This document shows, in pieces, positions 11,238 to 22,984 of a stretch of 64,000 nucleotides of DNA. The translations under genes were made by a program, and so were the position numbers. Origin of the DNA: Epiperipatus broadwayi. Taxonomy: Eukaryota; Onychophora; Udeonychophora; Euonychophora; Peripatidae. The notes below the pieces were generated by a model. The model had not been told where the DNA came from and did no database searches. It was given only the letters and a program-made list of their open reading frames with translations. How positions within the stretch are numbered: the first letter of the stretch is position 1; each line of letters opens with the position of its first letter. The stretch spans positions 2,231,877 through 2,295,876 of the forward strand of contig JAQFVV010012508.1 of the NCBI GenBank assembly GCA_028023455.1, given 5' to 3'.

Positions 11238-14200
11238 TAATCATAAAAGAAGCTGTAGGGCATCCAAGTTCAAACCCTTCCAGATCAAAATTTCAAAAGC
11301 TTTAAACAGAAAGAATGGGTCCACAATTACATGCTTTATTTGTGTGTGTGTTGATAGAAAGGTAATACACACATTTAAACTATTTAATATTTAAATTTTC
11401 TGTTAAAAAGCAAAGTTATAATGCATACATATAGGCAATGTATGTGTAAATTATTTAATTGTTGTATATTTCAAATATTCAACATTTTAACTTTCTTTAA
11501 AACTAACCTATGCTTGATCAATTCTAATATTTTATTCTATACTTTTATTTTGCTTTTCTTTAATTATAATTGGATTTAAAAGTTACAGATTTAATTAAAT
11601 AATTGGGTTATAATTACTAAGCTAGCAATCATATTATTTAAGGTTAGTTTATGAATGATTTGAAAGAATGCAGGATGTGTGTACATTACATACAAAATTT
11701 TACATTTCCTAAATATTGAAAGAAAAGGAAGTATTAAATCTGTCAAATTATTTTTTTGTACAATTTTTTTTGTTAAAACAGGAAATCTGTTTAATCAGAT
11801 ATCGATCTTTGTAGTAGATTTTTTTGTAAATGATTGTCACTTTGGAGCTATAATTTTTGAAATGGTCTTATCAAGATCTAAAGAAGGAAGCTCAAAGATT
11901 TGAAGTGTTACCTGGATGTTAAAAAGAAAGAAAAAACAAAAGAAAGGAAATAAGAATTGAGTCTATTTTTTTTTTAAAACAAAAGTGTCTGGAAAAAGGA
12001 TTAAACTTTTCAGTTGAAAAATACTTTGGTTGAAAATAAATTAGAGATCTAATTAAAACAACTTTGTCCAAAAATAGCAAGTGATGCTATCTCTGATTGG
12101 TTAAATTAGCTAAAAATTGGATATAAAAAGCTGTCTTAGATTATTATTATTGTGATTGATTCAGATTATTAAACTATAATATTGAACGTTGAAAATAAAA
12201 AAAAATGGCTTGCTAGAAAAATTATATGTATATTCCATCGATTCCGGACCATCTGGGGAAGCTGCACATCACATAGGAAAGAAAAGATGTGTCTAAAATA
12301 ATATTCTACACCTTTCAACTGACCAGATAAATAAGATGTTTTTAATAGAAGGAAGAAAGCATTCACCTGCATTCAAAGAAGATGAATTAATCTACTGATA
12401 AATATTAATCATCAAGTCCAATTAATTGTTACAACAACTGATTTTAAACTCAAGAAAATTTACAAATGGGAAAACAACTGCTGTATTTCATCCACATGCT
12501 TGACAAGAAGAGAAGAAAATTTACTATAATGATTTCCAAATTGTCCACTAAAGCAAATAACCTCAATAGAGTCATCATCATCAAATAGCTATCCACCTCA
12601 AGAAAGAGATTGTTCCCAGTAAAACGGAAATGGTAGCTACAGAAATATAAACATTATACAAGACAAGTTTGAACCCTTGGAAATTCGCTACAAACAAAAA
12701 AAATCGGTAATATGACTTTTTATATCTATTTTCTTTATGATATCAGTCTTAAGAAACATTTTAGCAATAAAGTGGTATATTTTAGTTAAAGAACTTTAAA
12801 GACTATTCAGATCGATTAAAACAAGAATGTCTTACTAAAAATAACTTTGAGCTTCATAAATGATCTTGAATGTATGAAAATTATTTGTTTATTAATTTTA
12901 CAATATTAATGTGTAAAACAATTTTTTTTTATGGTATTATGATTTTAGTTTTAACTAATATGTTATTATTATTTTGGGTTTTAAATAATATTTTGTTATC
13001 ATGGGATAAAACACGCACATACATAATGATATTTTATATGTGTATAATTGCGATTGAATGAGGAGTAACAAGTAGTGTTAGAATATTAGATTCGTTTGTT
13101 CATTAAGTATAGCATTTCAGAGATAGAAGAGAGGGGGGAGATAATGATTTAAAACTCTTTTCTAAAACTAGCTCTTTCAATTTTACTAACATTTTTTTTT
13201 ACATTCTATTTACATGTTGGATTTTAAAGTATGTGTGCTAATGAGCAGATAATATTTTTTGTCTTGAAATACTTTTCATGGTCAATGTGACGTCCAACTT
13301 AATACAAAATACATTTGAAGGGAAAGGGGGAAGAACTTAAAATTAATCTGAGGATTGTAATATAATCAATTATTATTATTATTATTCATGTCAATTTTCA
13401 TATTTATCTAGAAATTTTTATGTATATGTTAGAAATGTAGTAATAAATATTAGTTTGTTTTATTAAACGAGGCGTATATATTTTCATTAAGTGTAGTCTT
13501 GGTTAAGTGTGATTATTCATCATCATCAATGGTTGAATATTAGTTATTTAAGATATAAGTAAATATGCTAAAATTAAGCAATAATTAGGAATCTCTTTAT
13601 AAAAATTAGTTTTATGTTTAGGCTTAGTCCTAGAGCTGTAGTTGAAACCCTTGTCATTATCGTTATTATTATCATCATCATCATCATCGTCATCAACGTT
13701 TTAATTAATGAGCTGTTTAACTGTTTAAAAGCCATAAATAAATATTGATTTTATAATATTTAGTGATCTCTTAGTATTATTATAACCACATCCCATCATC
13801 TATTTCATGCAAGGATGAGTGAATTGCCATCCTAAATTAGTTATATATAATCTGAGCTAGTGAACTTATAAAATATTGAAACACATTTGTTATGTTAAGA
13901 TCTGAGAAATGATTTATGTTCAATGAACTCCACTGTGGTTTAAAGATGTTTTACTTTTACCTAACTATTAGTGCTTATAGTGATATGGCTCAAAAATCAA
14001 AATCTCTCATTTTTTAGAAATAAAGTACCAAAAAGGGATTCAAACCCGGTACATGTGAAAGGTTATCAGATATAACCGTGTTTAGATTCAGATAATCTAG
14101 TGGCGCCCTGCTAGACCATATTCACTTAGTATTTGTTTAAACATGCACTTAACATCAAACCAAGAAATGAAAGTGGATAAGATCTACTGCCTGTATACCT

Positions 14201-14372
14201 GAGTTATATTTTATTGAATTATTAGTGTACTCACTTCACGTGATTTCATATACCTGAGTTATTATACATTCCTATCATACTTGTTATTATAATTTGCTTA
14301 TAATTCTTGATAGTGTTATATTTTTAACCTTTACTTAGTTATTTCTATTTGAGTAACATTATTTAGGTTACA
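11238..14372 (+). mobile_element. 5' LTR of gag-only retrotransposon (start hidden in gap)
   Basis: These 3135 bp match 18165-21299 almost exactly. By eye I find four substitutions (near 11513, 12393, 13729 and 14087) and five small indels whose lengths cancel. The LTR ends in TTACA, one base before the primer binding site. Short frames inside, such as the one near 12169-12372, show no protein similarity. A tRNA-like segment lies on its minus strand at 14020-14130. Confidence 0.9.
14020..14130 (-). repeat. tRNA-like segment inside the LTR
   Basis: The minus strand reads GGGCGCCACTAGATTATCTG, a GGTTAT-loop-ATAACC hairpin, then ACCGGGTTTGAATCCC, which contains a good pol III B box. It may be a SINE captured by the LTR before its last transposition, because it recurs in the right LTR at about 20948-21058. 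The plus strand also carries TGGCGCCCTG, a partial repeat of the primer-binding-site sequence. Confidence 0.4.
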
Positions 14373-14373
14373 A

Positions 14374-14391
14374 TGGCGCCCAACGTGGGGC
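14374..14391 (+). promoter_or_regulatory. Primer binding site, tRNA-Lys1,2 type
   Basis: The sequence TGGCGCCCAACGTGGGGC starts one base after the LTR end. It equals the 18-nt site known in retroviruses that prime with tRNA-Lys1,2. It would be paired by the 3' end of that tRNA to start minus-strand DNA synthesis. Confidence 0.9.
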
Positions 14392-15590
14392 CTGATATTT
14401 TACCATATACCTGAAAAAGAGAGTCTATAGAGTGATGGGAGATGTGTGGTTAAAAATAGAGAAATTTTTTTTAGTAAAATTTTTTTTTTTCAGTAAAAAT
14501 TTTTTTTTGTCTTACAAAATTTTCTTGGCCAAACATTCTTATTTTAGATGATGATGTTTAATATGATTTAATCTTTCATTGATGATGATAAAATGGGTAC
14601 AGCCATAAAACAGTTTTTTTTTTAATTTTTTATCAATTTTGAAAATAGAGATGAATATCACAACTTAAGACAAAGGTGAAATAAATAATAGATTTTTTTT
14701 GTGGAACATTAAAATAATTTATTGCCAAATAGGATAGGCATAGTAATAGTGATGAATTATGGAATAGTAGTCTCATGTGTGTTTGGAGAGTTCATTTTGT
14801 AAAAAGTCTATGATTTTAGAGGTTTGATTGGATGGTTGATCGTTGGAGTTTGGTTGGTTAGATTGCAGTTTTGATGATGAGTGGAGAGTTTTGTCATTGC
14901 CTTGAGAATGCTATGTATTTCGTGTAACTTATGAATGATCAAACCCATTCACTGCTCCAACCCAATTTATATGTTATCTTTATTTTATCATAAAGCAGTT
15001 AACAGTAGTCCTGCCATGATACCAGCCTATAAGTCTCCAAGAGAGAGAGCAAGGTTTCATTTTTTAGTCTATAATAAGCAGGGCATTCCTTGATACTTGC
15101 CACATAAGACTCCAAGAGAGAGAGCAAGGCATAGTTTATCTATTTTAGCCCCTAAGACTTAATACATCTTTTATTGCAACAGAGTTTGCTTCATTTAATC
15201 AAGGGTTGTGGTAGTTAATAAGTGATCGAATTGGGATGATCTTCTGAGTACTCGTGATGCATTGTGTGATTATAGTGTTGTGACTGAATTCTTTTATTTA
15301 TCTCAAGATGGTGAACTGCTAGTCATTCTGTGGACTGTCAATATCTGTCGGATTTCTGGGAGAATGGATGAATGTATAATTTGGGCTATTACAGACAGAC
15401 ATGCACTATATAGATTATTGTTGTGTAGTTCATTAAATAAGGATATTAAAATATTTTTTTTGTATTTGTAATGCATAATAAGGTGAAAATCAAATCAGTC
15501 AGTTGGTCAGAATAGGTGTCAGACAGGGAGAAGATGTGTGGATTTTTGATGGTCAGGGAAGTACAGATGGGATATATATAGTTTTATAAC
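14392..15590 (+). other. Untranslated leader of the LTR element
   Basis: There is no conserved reading frame. A 24-bp motif reading AAG(T/A)CTCC then AAGAGAGAGAGCAAGG occurs twice, at 15031-15054 and 15106-15129, 75 bp apart. Poly-T tracts lie at 14463-14510. By position this segment would hold any RNA packaging or dimerisation signals, but none can be proved from the sequence. Confidence 0.6.
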
Positions 15591-17684
15591 ATGAGTGAAC
15601 TAAATTATAGTATGGAAGAGGTTATGGAAGAGGAAGGTGCCCCAATACCAGGAATCAGTGATCGTTTTCATACTGAAGCTCAAGAAAAAGAGGAAATAGA
15701 GGAAAATGCCTCTAAAGTCAGTAGCAATAATAAGGCCTCAAGTACAGAAATGGTAGATGAGGAGCCAGAAGTTGGCCAGATTCAGATAGAAAATAAAGAA
15801 CTCTCAGACATGAAATTAATGATAATGCAGATGTTCAAAAGTCTAAGAGAAGATAATAAGCAAGGGATGGTAAATCTAGAACAAAAGATAGAGAAAAATA
15901 ATAAAAGTATGGTAAATCTAGAACAAAAGATGGAGAAAAATATAGAAAATCTAAGAGAAGAGAGTAAGAAAAGTATAGAAAGTCTAGAACAAAAGATAGG
16001 TCAATCTGTAAAGAAAACTATAGAAAATTTGAGAGAAGATCTAAAAGCAAAGATAGATCAATCTATTGAAAACAACAGCCAAATGATCATAGCCTTGGAA
16101 ACTAAGATTGAAAAATCCCATATAGAATACAAGAACAGGTTTACTTCATTAGAGGATAGGATAGAAGGAGTTTGTAGATCTATGGAAGTGGCAAAACAGG
16201 AGGGCTGTCAGGGGCTGCAGTCATTAAAGGCTCAAGTGGAGCAGTCTATTGAAGAAAATAAGAGAGAGATTGACTTAGTTAGGAATGAGGTCCATGGTTT
16301 GGTCTCCCAATCCATATCAGAATGCATAGAAAAGAATGCCGAAATAACTTCTGCAGGAATTCATATTAGATTAGAGGAGGTGATAGCCAAAGTGGACTCA
16401 TATAAGGAAGCCACTTTGGGCTGTGTAGATCAAACCATCACTATGAAAAATAGGTTTAGTGGCTTAGAAAAGGAAATACAAGAAGTTAAGGGAAGCATGG
16501 CCCATGAGTGTGTACAAATTGACCAAAATCTTAGGAAAGAATTGGGGAAACAAATGGATAGCTTTAGGGAGGAGATAGTAAAAAGGGACAAGTCAAGTTC
16601 TTTAGAAGAGGGACCCAGAATGAATCAACATGAATTGGGTGTTATGTTGGAAAAGGTTGAGGAGATCCAGAGGGCCTATGTTGTGGAATACATGACCCCC
16701 AAGATAGACGATCTCTACCAGAAAATAGGGGAATTAAAAGATCGTATTAATGTAGGGCTGCAGGATCAGTCAAACCTAAATTCAGGGCAGAACGATGGTA
16801 GCATCAGTCCAGATGACTTTAGGGATAGCTCAGAACAGAGTCAGTCAGAGAAAAGGATGCCTACTTTAGGTAAAAATCCACAAGTTAAAAAATTAGTAGA
16901 TAGGGCTGACCATACCAGTAAAGATGAATATAGAGTAGGAGGGTCAATGACCTCGAATTTAATTAAAATTAAGGCCTTTAGTGGGGAGAGCAGGGAGAAC
17001 CCCTTAGAGTATCTGTATACATTGGAAGAACTCTTTTCTGTGTGTAGGTTAAATGAACGGGAAAAGTTGGCCATTGCCTGTAACCATCTTTATGCCTATG
17101 CTAAGGAATGGTGGCGGTCCCTATTTGATAAGCCCACTACCTTTGGGGATTTTCGTTGTGTTATCTTAGCCTGTTTTTGGAGTGAAGATAGGCAGGACCA
17201 GGTGCGCTACCAGATCACTCAGGAAAAGTACGGCAGTACCAAGGGTAGCTATACACAATTTTTCAGAGGGCAGGCAGTTAAGTTGAAAAGTCTGACTGCA
17301 TTTCCTCTCTCAGAGCACCAGATCCTGAGAATACTCCGACACAATCTACCCCGAAACATTGAGCAAATGCTTATTGCTGCTGATTGCCGCAGTATAGAGG
17401 AAGCATCAGAAATCCTGGATGCTCTAGAAATTTCAGAGCTAGATTCAGAGAGTAGGCCCAAGAGCACCAAGGATAGGTATAGTTATAATGTCTCTAGTCT
17501 GAATCTAGGTGATCAGACACGGGATCAGAATTTTGGTAGTTATAGATATAGGAATAATTATAGGGCTAGGCCTCCTAATCAATCCTGGGGAGATTCTGGG
17601 GATAGTGTTGTGAAGAAAGTAATTCCTAGAGACAAGCAACCCTCTACCAGTGGAATTACCACAGTGCTGAAAAAGCCAAAATAA
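15591..17684 (+). CDS. gag: Gag-like protein of LTR retrotransposon
   Basis: This is an intact 697-codon frame from ATG to TAA. The N-terminus is acidic (MEEVMEEEGAP). Residues about 75-400 are rich in heptad-like Leu/Ile with E, K, Q and N. Short repeats built on NLEQKIEKNN and ENLREESKK (codons about 95-160) predict a long coiled coil. Residues about 455-625 resemble the Retrotrans_gag family of Ty3/gypsy-like elements: KAFSGESRENPLEYL, then AYAKEWW, then FRGQAVKLKSL and LRHNLP. The C-terminus is basic (RYRNNYRARPP). No CCHC zinc knuckle is present, so RNA binding would depend on the basic tail. In the family such a protein builds the virus-like particle. Base composition is clearly less AT-rich than its flanks. 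The open frame and young LTRs suggest it was functional recently. Confidence 0.85.
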   Translation: MSELNYSMEEVMEEEGAPIPGISDRFHTEAQEKEEIEENASKVSSNNKASSTEMVDEEPEVGQIQIENKELSDMKLMIMQMFKSLREDNKQGMVNLEQKIEKNNKSMVNLEQKMEKNIENLREESKKSIESLEQKIGQSVKKTIENLREDLKAKIDQSIENNSQMIIALETKIEKSHIEYKNRFTSLEDRIEGVCRSMEVAKQEGCQGLQSLKAQVEQSIEENKREIDLVRNEVHGLVSQSISECIEKNAEITSAGIHIRLEEVIAKVDSYKEATLGCVDQTITMKNRFSGLEKEIQEVKGSMAHECVQIDQNLRKELGKQMDSFREEIVKRDKSSSLEEGPRMNQHELGVMLEKVEEIQRAYVVEYMTPKIDDLYQKIGELKDRINVGLQDQSNLNSGQNDGSISPDDFRDSSEQSQSEKRMPTLGKNPQVKKLVDRADHTSKDEYRVGGSMTSNLIKIKAFSGESRENPLEYLYTLEELFSVCRLNEREKLAIACNHLYAYAKEWWRSLFDKPTTFGDFRCVILACFWSEDRQDQVRYQITQEKYGSTKGSYTQFFRGQAVKLKSLTAFPLSEHQILRILRHNLPRNIEQMLIAADCRSIEEASEILDALEISELDSESRPKSTKDRYSYNVSSLNLGDQTRDQNFGSYRYRNNYRARPPNQSWGDSGDSVVKKVIPRDKQPSTSGITTVLKKPK

Positions 17685-18077
17685 AAAAAAAATAAAGATC
17701 TCAAAAGGGACTGAATGTATGTTTGCAATTTTTATGCAGACCACAATATGGTTTGAAAAGAAAAAGCCATTCCAAATTACCAAGAAAATAGGAGAGAATG
17801 CCTTTATGCTTGCTGCTCTTTAGGGAAATAAGGGGACCTATAATGCTAGGAGTTTGATCCCTTATACTTCAGCAGAATAGCCTGGCAAAGATCTCCAAAT
17901 AAATTATTTTTAGGTTTTTTTTTTATTTTAATGAAAAATATATTTACCAGTAGTTAATTTTTTTTTATATATATTATAAGTGTTTATTATTATTAGGGTA
18001 TTTATTAGTTAAGATTTTTTTTTAAAAATATAGTTAAAACAAAAGTGCTGATGATTTTATCCGAAGGGCGAGAAAGT
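17685..18077 (+). other. 3' internal region with candidate polypurine tract
   Basis: There is no coding sequence after the gag stop. The purine-rich run GAAGGGCGAGAAAG at 18063-18076 lies just before TTGTGCC and is the best polypurine tract, which would prime plus-strand synthesis. It sets the right LTR start at the TG at 18078. Confidence 0.55.
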
Positions 18078-21000
18078 TGTGCCATTACAATTTGGTCACT
18101 AGCCAAATTTATAGTAATGTGCATGTAGAAAAGGTAAACCAAAAATCATCATCACAATTTTATATAATCATAAAAGAAGCTGTAGGGCATCCAAGTTCAA
18201 ACCCTTCCAGATCAAAATTTCAAAAGCTTTAAACAGAAAGAATGGGTCCACAATTACATGCTTTATTTGTGTGTGTGTTGATAGAAAGGTAATACACACA
18301 TTTAAACTATTTAATATTTAAATTTTCTGTTAAAAAGCAAAGTTATAATGCATACATATAGGCAATGTATGTGTAAATTATTTAATTGTTGTATATTTCA
18401 AATATTCAACATTTTAACTTTCTTTAAAACTAACCTATGCTAGATCAATTCTAATATTTTATTCTATACTTTTATTTTGCTTTTCTTTAATTATAATTGG
18501 GATTTAAAAGTTACAGATTTAATTAAATAATTGGGTTATAATTACTAAGCTAGCAATCATATTATTTAAGGTTAGTTTATGAATGATTTGAAAGAATGCA
18601 GGATGTGTGTACATTACATACAAAATTTTACATTTCCTAAATATTGAAAGAAAAGGAAGTATTAAATCTGTCAAATTATTTTTTTTGTACAATTTTTTTT
18701 GTTAAAACAGGAAATCTGTTTAATCAGATATCGATCTTTGTAGTAGATTTTTTTTGTAAATGATTGTCACTTTGGAGCTATAATTTTTGAAATGGTCTTA
18801 TCAAGATCTAAAGAAGGAAGCTCAAAGATTTGAAGTGTTACCTGGATGTTAAAAAGAAAGAAAAAACAAAAGAAAGGAAATAAGAATTGAGTCTATTTTT
18901 TTTTTAAAACAAAAGTGTCTGGAAAAAGGATTAAACTTTTCAGTTGAAAAATACTTTGGTTGAAAATAAATTAGAGATCTAATTAAAACAACTTTGTCCA
19001 AAAATAGCAAGTGATGCTATCTCTGATTGGTTAAATTAGCTAAAAATTGGATATAAAAAGCTGTCTTAGATTATTATTATTGTGATTGATTCAGATTATT
19101 AAACTATAATATTGAACGTTGAAAATAAAAAAAATGGCTTGCTAGAAAAATTATATGTATATTCCATCGATTCCGGACCATCTGGGGAAGCTGCACATCA
19201 CATAGGAAAGAAAAGATGTGTCTAAAATAATATTCTACACCTTTCAACTGACCAGATAAATAAGATGTTTTTAATAGAAGGAAGAAAGCATTCACCTGCA
19301 TTCAAAGAAGATGAATTAATCTAATGATAAATATTAATCATCAAGTCCAATTAATTGTTACAACAACTGATTTTAAACTCAAGAAAATTTACAAATGGGA
19401 AAACAACTGCTGTATTTCATCCACATGCTTGACAAGAAGAGAAGAAAATTTACTATAATGATTTCCAAATTGTCCACTAAAGCAAATAACCTCAATAGAG
19501 TCATCATCATCAAATAGCTATCCACCTCAAGAAAGAGATTGTTCCCAGTAAAACGGAAATGGTAGCTACAGAAATATAAACATTATACAAGACAAGTTTG
19601 AACCCTTGGAAATTCGCTACAAACAAAAAAAATCGGTAATATGACTTTTTATATCTATTTTCTTTATGATATCAGTCTTAAGAAACATTTTAGCAATAAA
19701 GTGGTATATTTTAGTTAAAGAACTTTAAAGACTATTCAGATCGATTAAAACAAGAATGTCTTACTAAAAATAACTTTGAGCTTCATAAATGATCTTGAAT
19801 GTATGAAAATTATTTGTTTATTAATTTTACAATATTAATGTGTAAAACAATTTTTTTTTATGGTATTATGATTTTAGTTTTAACTAATGTTATTATTATT
19901 TTGGGTTTTAAATAATATTTTGTTATCATGGGATAAAACACGCACATACATAATGATATTTTATATGTGTATAATTGCGATTGAATGAGGAGTAACAAGT
20001 AGTGTTAGAATATTAGATTCGTTTGTTCATTAAGTATAGCATTTCAGAGATAGAAGAGAGGGGGGAGATAATGATTTAAAACTCTTTTCTAAAACTAGCT
20101 CTTTCAATTTTACTAACATTTTTTTTTACATTCTATTTACATGTTGGATTTTAAAGTATGTGTGCTAATGAGCAGATAATATTTTTTGTCTTGAAATACT
20201 TTTCATGGTCAATGTGACGTCCAACTTAATACAAAATACATTTGAAGGGAAAGGGGGAAGAACTTAAAATTAATCTGAGGATTGTAATATAATCAATTAT
20301 TATTATTATTATTCATGTCAATTTTCATATTTATCTAGAAATTTTTATGTATATGTTAGAAATGTAGTAATAAATATTAGTTTGTTTTATTAAACGAGGC
20401 GTATATATTTTCATTAAGTGTAGTCTTGGTTAAGTGTGATTATTCATCATCATCAATGGTTGAATATTAGTTATTTAAGATATAAGTAAATATGCTAAAA
20501 TTAAGCAATAATTAGGAATCTCTTTATAAAAATTAGTTTTATGTTTAGGCTTAGTCCTAGAGCTGTAGTTGAAACCCTTGTCATTATCGTTATTATTATC
20601 ATCATCATCATCATCGTCATCAACGTTTTAATTAATGAGCTGTTTAACTGTTTAAAGGCCATAAATAAATATTGATTTTATAATATTTAGTGATCTCTTA
20701 GTATTATTATAACCACATCCCATCATCTATTTCATGCAAGGATGAGTGAATTGCCATCCTAAATTAGTTATATATAATCTGAGCTAGTGAACTTATAAAA
20801 TATTGAAACACATTTGTTATGTTAAGATCTGAGAAATGATTTATGTTCAATGAACTCCACTGTGGTTTAAAGATGTTTTACTTTTACCTAACTATTAGTG
20901 CTTATAGTGATATGGCTCAAAAATCAAAATCTCTCATTTTTTAGAAATAAAGTACCAAAAAGGGATTCAAACCCGGTACATGTGAAAGGTTATCAGATAT

Positions 21001-21299
21001 AACCGTGTCTAGATTCAGATAATCTAGTGGCGCCCTGCTAGACCATATTCACTTAGTATTTGTTTAAACATGCACTTAACATCAAACCAAGAAATGAAAG
21101 TGGATAAGATCTACTGCCTGTATACCTGAGTTATATTTTATTGAATTATTAGTGTACTCACTTCACGTGATTTCATATACCTGAGTTATTATACATTCCT
21201 ATCATACTTGTTATTATAATTTGCTTATAATTCTTGATAGTGTTATATTTTTAACCTTTACTTAGTTATTTCTATTTGAGTAACATTATTTAGGTTACA
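18078..21299 (+). mobile_element. 3' LTR of gag-only retrotransposon, about 3.2 kb
   Basis: It begins TGTGCCATTAC after the purine tract and ends GGTTACA at 21299, so it has TG...CA ends. From 18165 it matches the left LTR to its last base. The first 87 bp have no visible partner because the left copy is in the gap. The next bases are ATAGATATG, the putative target duplication, whose partner is also hidden. At 3222 bp it is unusually long for an animal LTR. Confidence 0.85.
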
Positions 21300-21355
21300 A
21301 TAGATATGTATATAAATATAATGGTTATATGATTATATGTTTAAATGTTGTAGCT

Positions 21356-21383
21356 CTGATGAAGACTGCAGGACAGTCGAAAC
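21356..21383 (+). ncRNA. Hammerhead-ribozyme core, family B
   Basis: The bases read CTGATGA-A-GACTG-CAGGA-CAGTC-GAAAC. The CUGANGA and GAAA boxes are complete and stem II is a perfect 5-bp helix. Stem I is short or absent by eye, so activity is uncertain. The copy starts 57 bp after the LTR. Confidence 0.65.
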
Positions 21384-21592
21384 TGTAAAGAAACTAAAGG
21401 AGAAATTATATAAAAAGTGCATTGGAGTGTATATGAGGAAAGTATATAAAAAAGTTTAATATATTATTAAATGTAAGGAGGAATAGGAAAAATATTGTAT
21501 TTACATTATATAAATAATATAATGCGTGATATGGTTATAACATTGGTTCTTCTCATTTTAATGTTGGACCAAATACTAATAAATTAATTAAG

Positions 21593-22045
21593 TAATATTT
21601 ACTAAGGCAATAAACCTCAAGATGTGCACATGAAAATGTGAAGGTAGGGACCTCTACTAGTCTTAACCACAAGCTTACGCTTTGGAAGAAAAGAGGGGAA
21701 CCCTTCTTTACTTCAACCTACTTTCTATATAAATAGGTGAGGCTGAAGCAGTTAGATCTGAGAGCGTGAAGCTATTCAATACTTCACTGGTTAAGTCCAC
21801 CATTCCTATTACACATTAGTACTTGCAAAACCTTTCGATTTACAACGAGTCAATGTAACGATCTTATAGTTAGAAATCCATTACGATAATTTAAAGTTGT
21901 AATTATAAATTTATTTAACGCACATTGATTACATAAGTAATATTTACTAAGGCAATAAACCTCAAGAGTGTGCACTTGAAAATGCCTTATTGCCTTAGTA
22001 AATACCACTTACGTAATCAATGTGCGTTAAATAAATTTATAATAA
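21593..22045. repeat. Family E repeat plus terminal palindrome
   Basis: 21593-21935 matches the copy at 38711-39016 almost throughout: TTTACTAAGGCAATAAACC, then AGGTAGGGACCTCTAC, then CTTACGCTTTGGAAGAAAAG, then TTAAGTCCAC. The segment 21908-22045 is a palindrome with arms ATAAATTTATTTAACGCACA... and its complement, made from the element's end and the start of an inverted copy. Confidence 0.7.
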
Positions 22046-22984
22046 ATTAATTATGAATAGAAAGAATGCTGTTGATAAAATTAACAAAAATAGAATATTA
22101 TATATAAAATGGTATGCCATGTAAGTCCAGTTACATTGGAAGTCAAATGTGCATTTAAAAAGAGAATTCAAGAACATGAACTTTTATATAATAAATTGTG
22201 ATATTCTGTGGATAGATTTCAATTTATATTTACTGAACATTCCTTTATTTGCAATGGAAGTTTTTACTTTAATAGTATGCTAATCAGGTCGTATGCTAGA
22301 CTAGACTAAATATTTGTGTAATTTATATTTCTTTATACATATAACGCAGAATCTCTTGCTATCCATGAAGCTAAGAACTTACGACCGCATAATGTGCCCC
22401 CATGAATTTTCAAATTATAAGCATCCGGTTTTAGCGTAAAACTACCAGAAATCTACACACATGTGCTTTTTACATCTTCATTTCCATCTTTCTTTCTAGT
22501 TTCAAAAAAGGTAAGTTTCATTTTTCTACGATAAAAATTAAAAATTTTATGATAATTTTTGTGATCAAGTAAATTGAATTTCTTTGTCTTTCTCTCAGTT
22601 TTTTCATTTCTAACGGAACTAGAGTTGCCTGAAAATTACTTCGGAAAAAATACAAGATGTTACTGATGTACTTAGGTTAATGAATGTTATTGGGAGCAGA
22701 TGGTAAATTATAATTTTATATATTTTTTAATTATTATTTGAATTTATATTTGATAAAAAAAATATACAAAAAAAATTATTATTGAAACTAACATGTATGC
22801 TGATCAAAAAAAATAGCTCGCGATTATGTAAAGTTATATTGTGGGCTTGAGTCCAGATATCCGATATATGAATTAGCTGATATCTGGATGATATGAGACA
22901 AAGATAAACATATTTTGCAAATATTATGATCCAATTTAAATTTTTCTATGTCTTGTCTACATTTTAATAGTAATAAAAATACAC
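22046..22984. other. AT-rich non-coding stretch
   Basis: Nothing coding is recognised. A slightly more GC-rich patch at 22350-22450 has no assignment. Confidence 0.4.

Larger units (their letters stand above)
11238..21299 (+). mobile_element. Non-autonomous gag-only LTR retrotransposon
   Basis: In order this contains a long LTR, a primer binding site, an untranslated leader of 1.2 kb, one intact gag frame (15591-17684), 393 bp without coding sequence including a purine-rich tract, and a second long LTR. There is no protease, reverse transcriptase, RNase H or integrase, and no room for them between gag and the right LTR. The layout matches what is called TR-GAG in plants: a terminal-repeat element that keeps only gag and would need another element's pol. 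The near-identity of the LTRs implies a recent insertion. Its position is to the left (3' side) of the recognised ZFYVE1 exons. Confidence 0.85.

Noticed and set aside
10534-11263. Long open frames across the N run
   Set aside because: They consist almost entirely of unknown residues from the 500-N gap and carry no evidence of coding.
12169-12372. Minus-strand frame repeated at 19104-19301, a possible LTR-encoded protein
   Set aside because: It is present twice only because the LTR is duplicated. It has a one-base indel between copies, biased composition and no recognisable motif.
16841-17783. Minus-strand open frames under gag
   Set aside because: They are shadows of the intact plus-strand gag frame.
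18078-21307. A target-site duplication for the LTR element
   Set aside because: The right flank starts ATAGATATG, but the left flank is hidden in the N gap, so none can be claimed.
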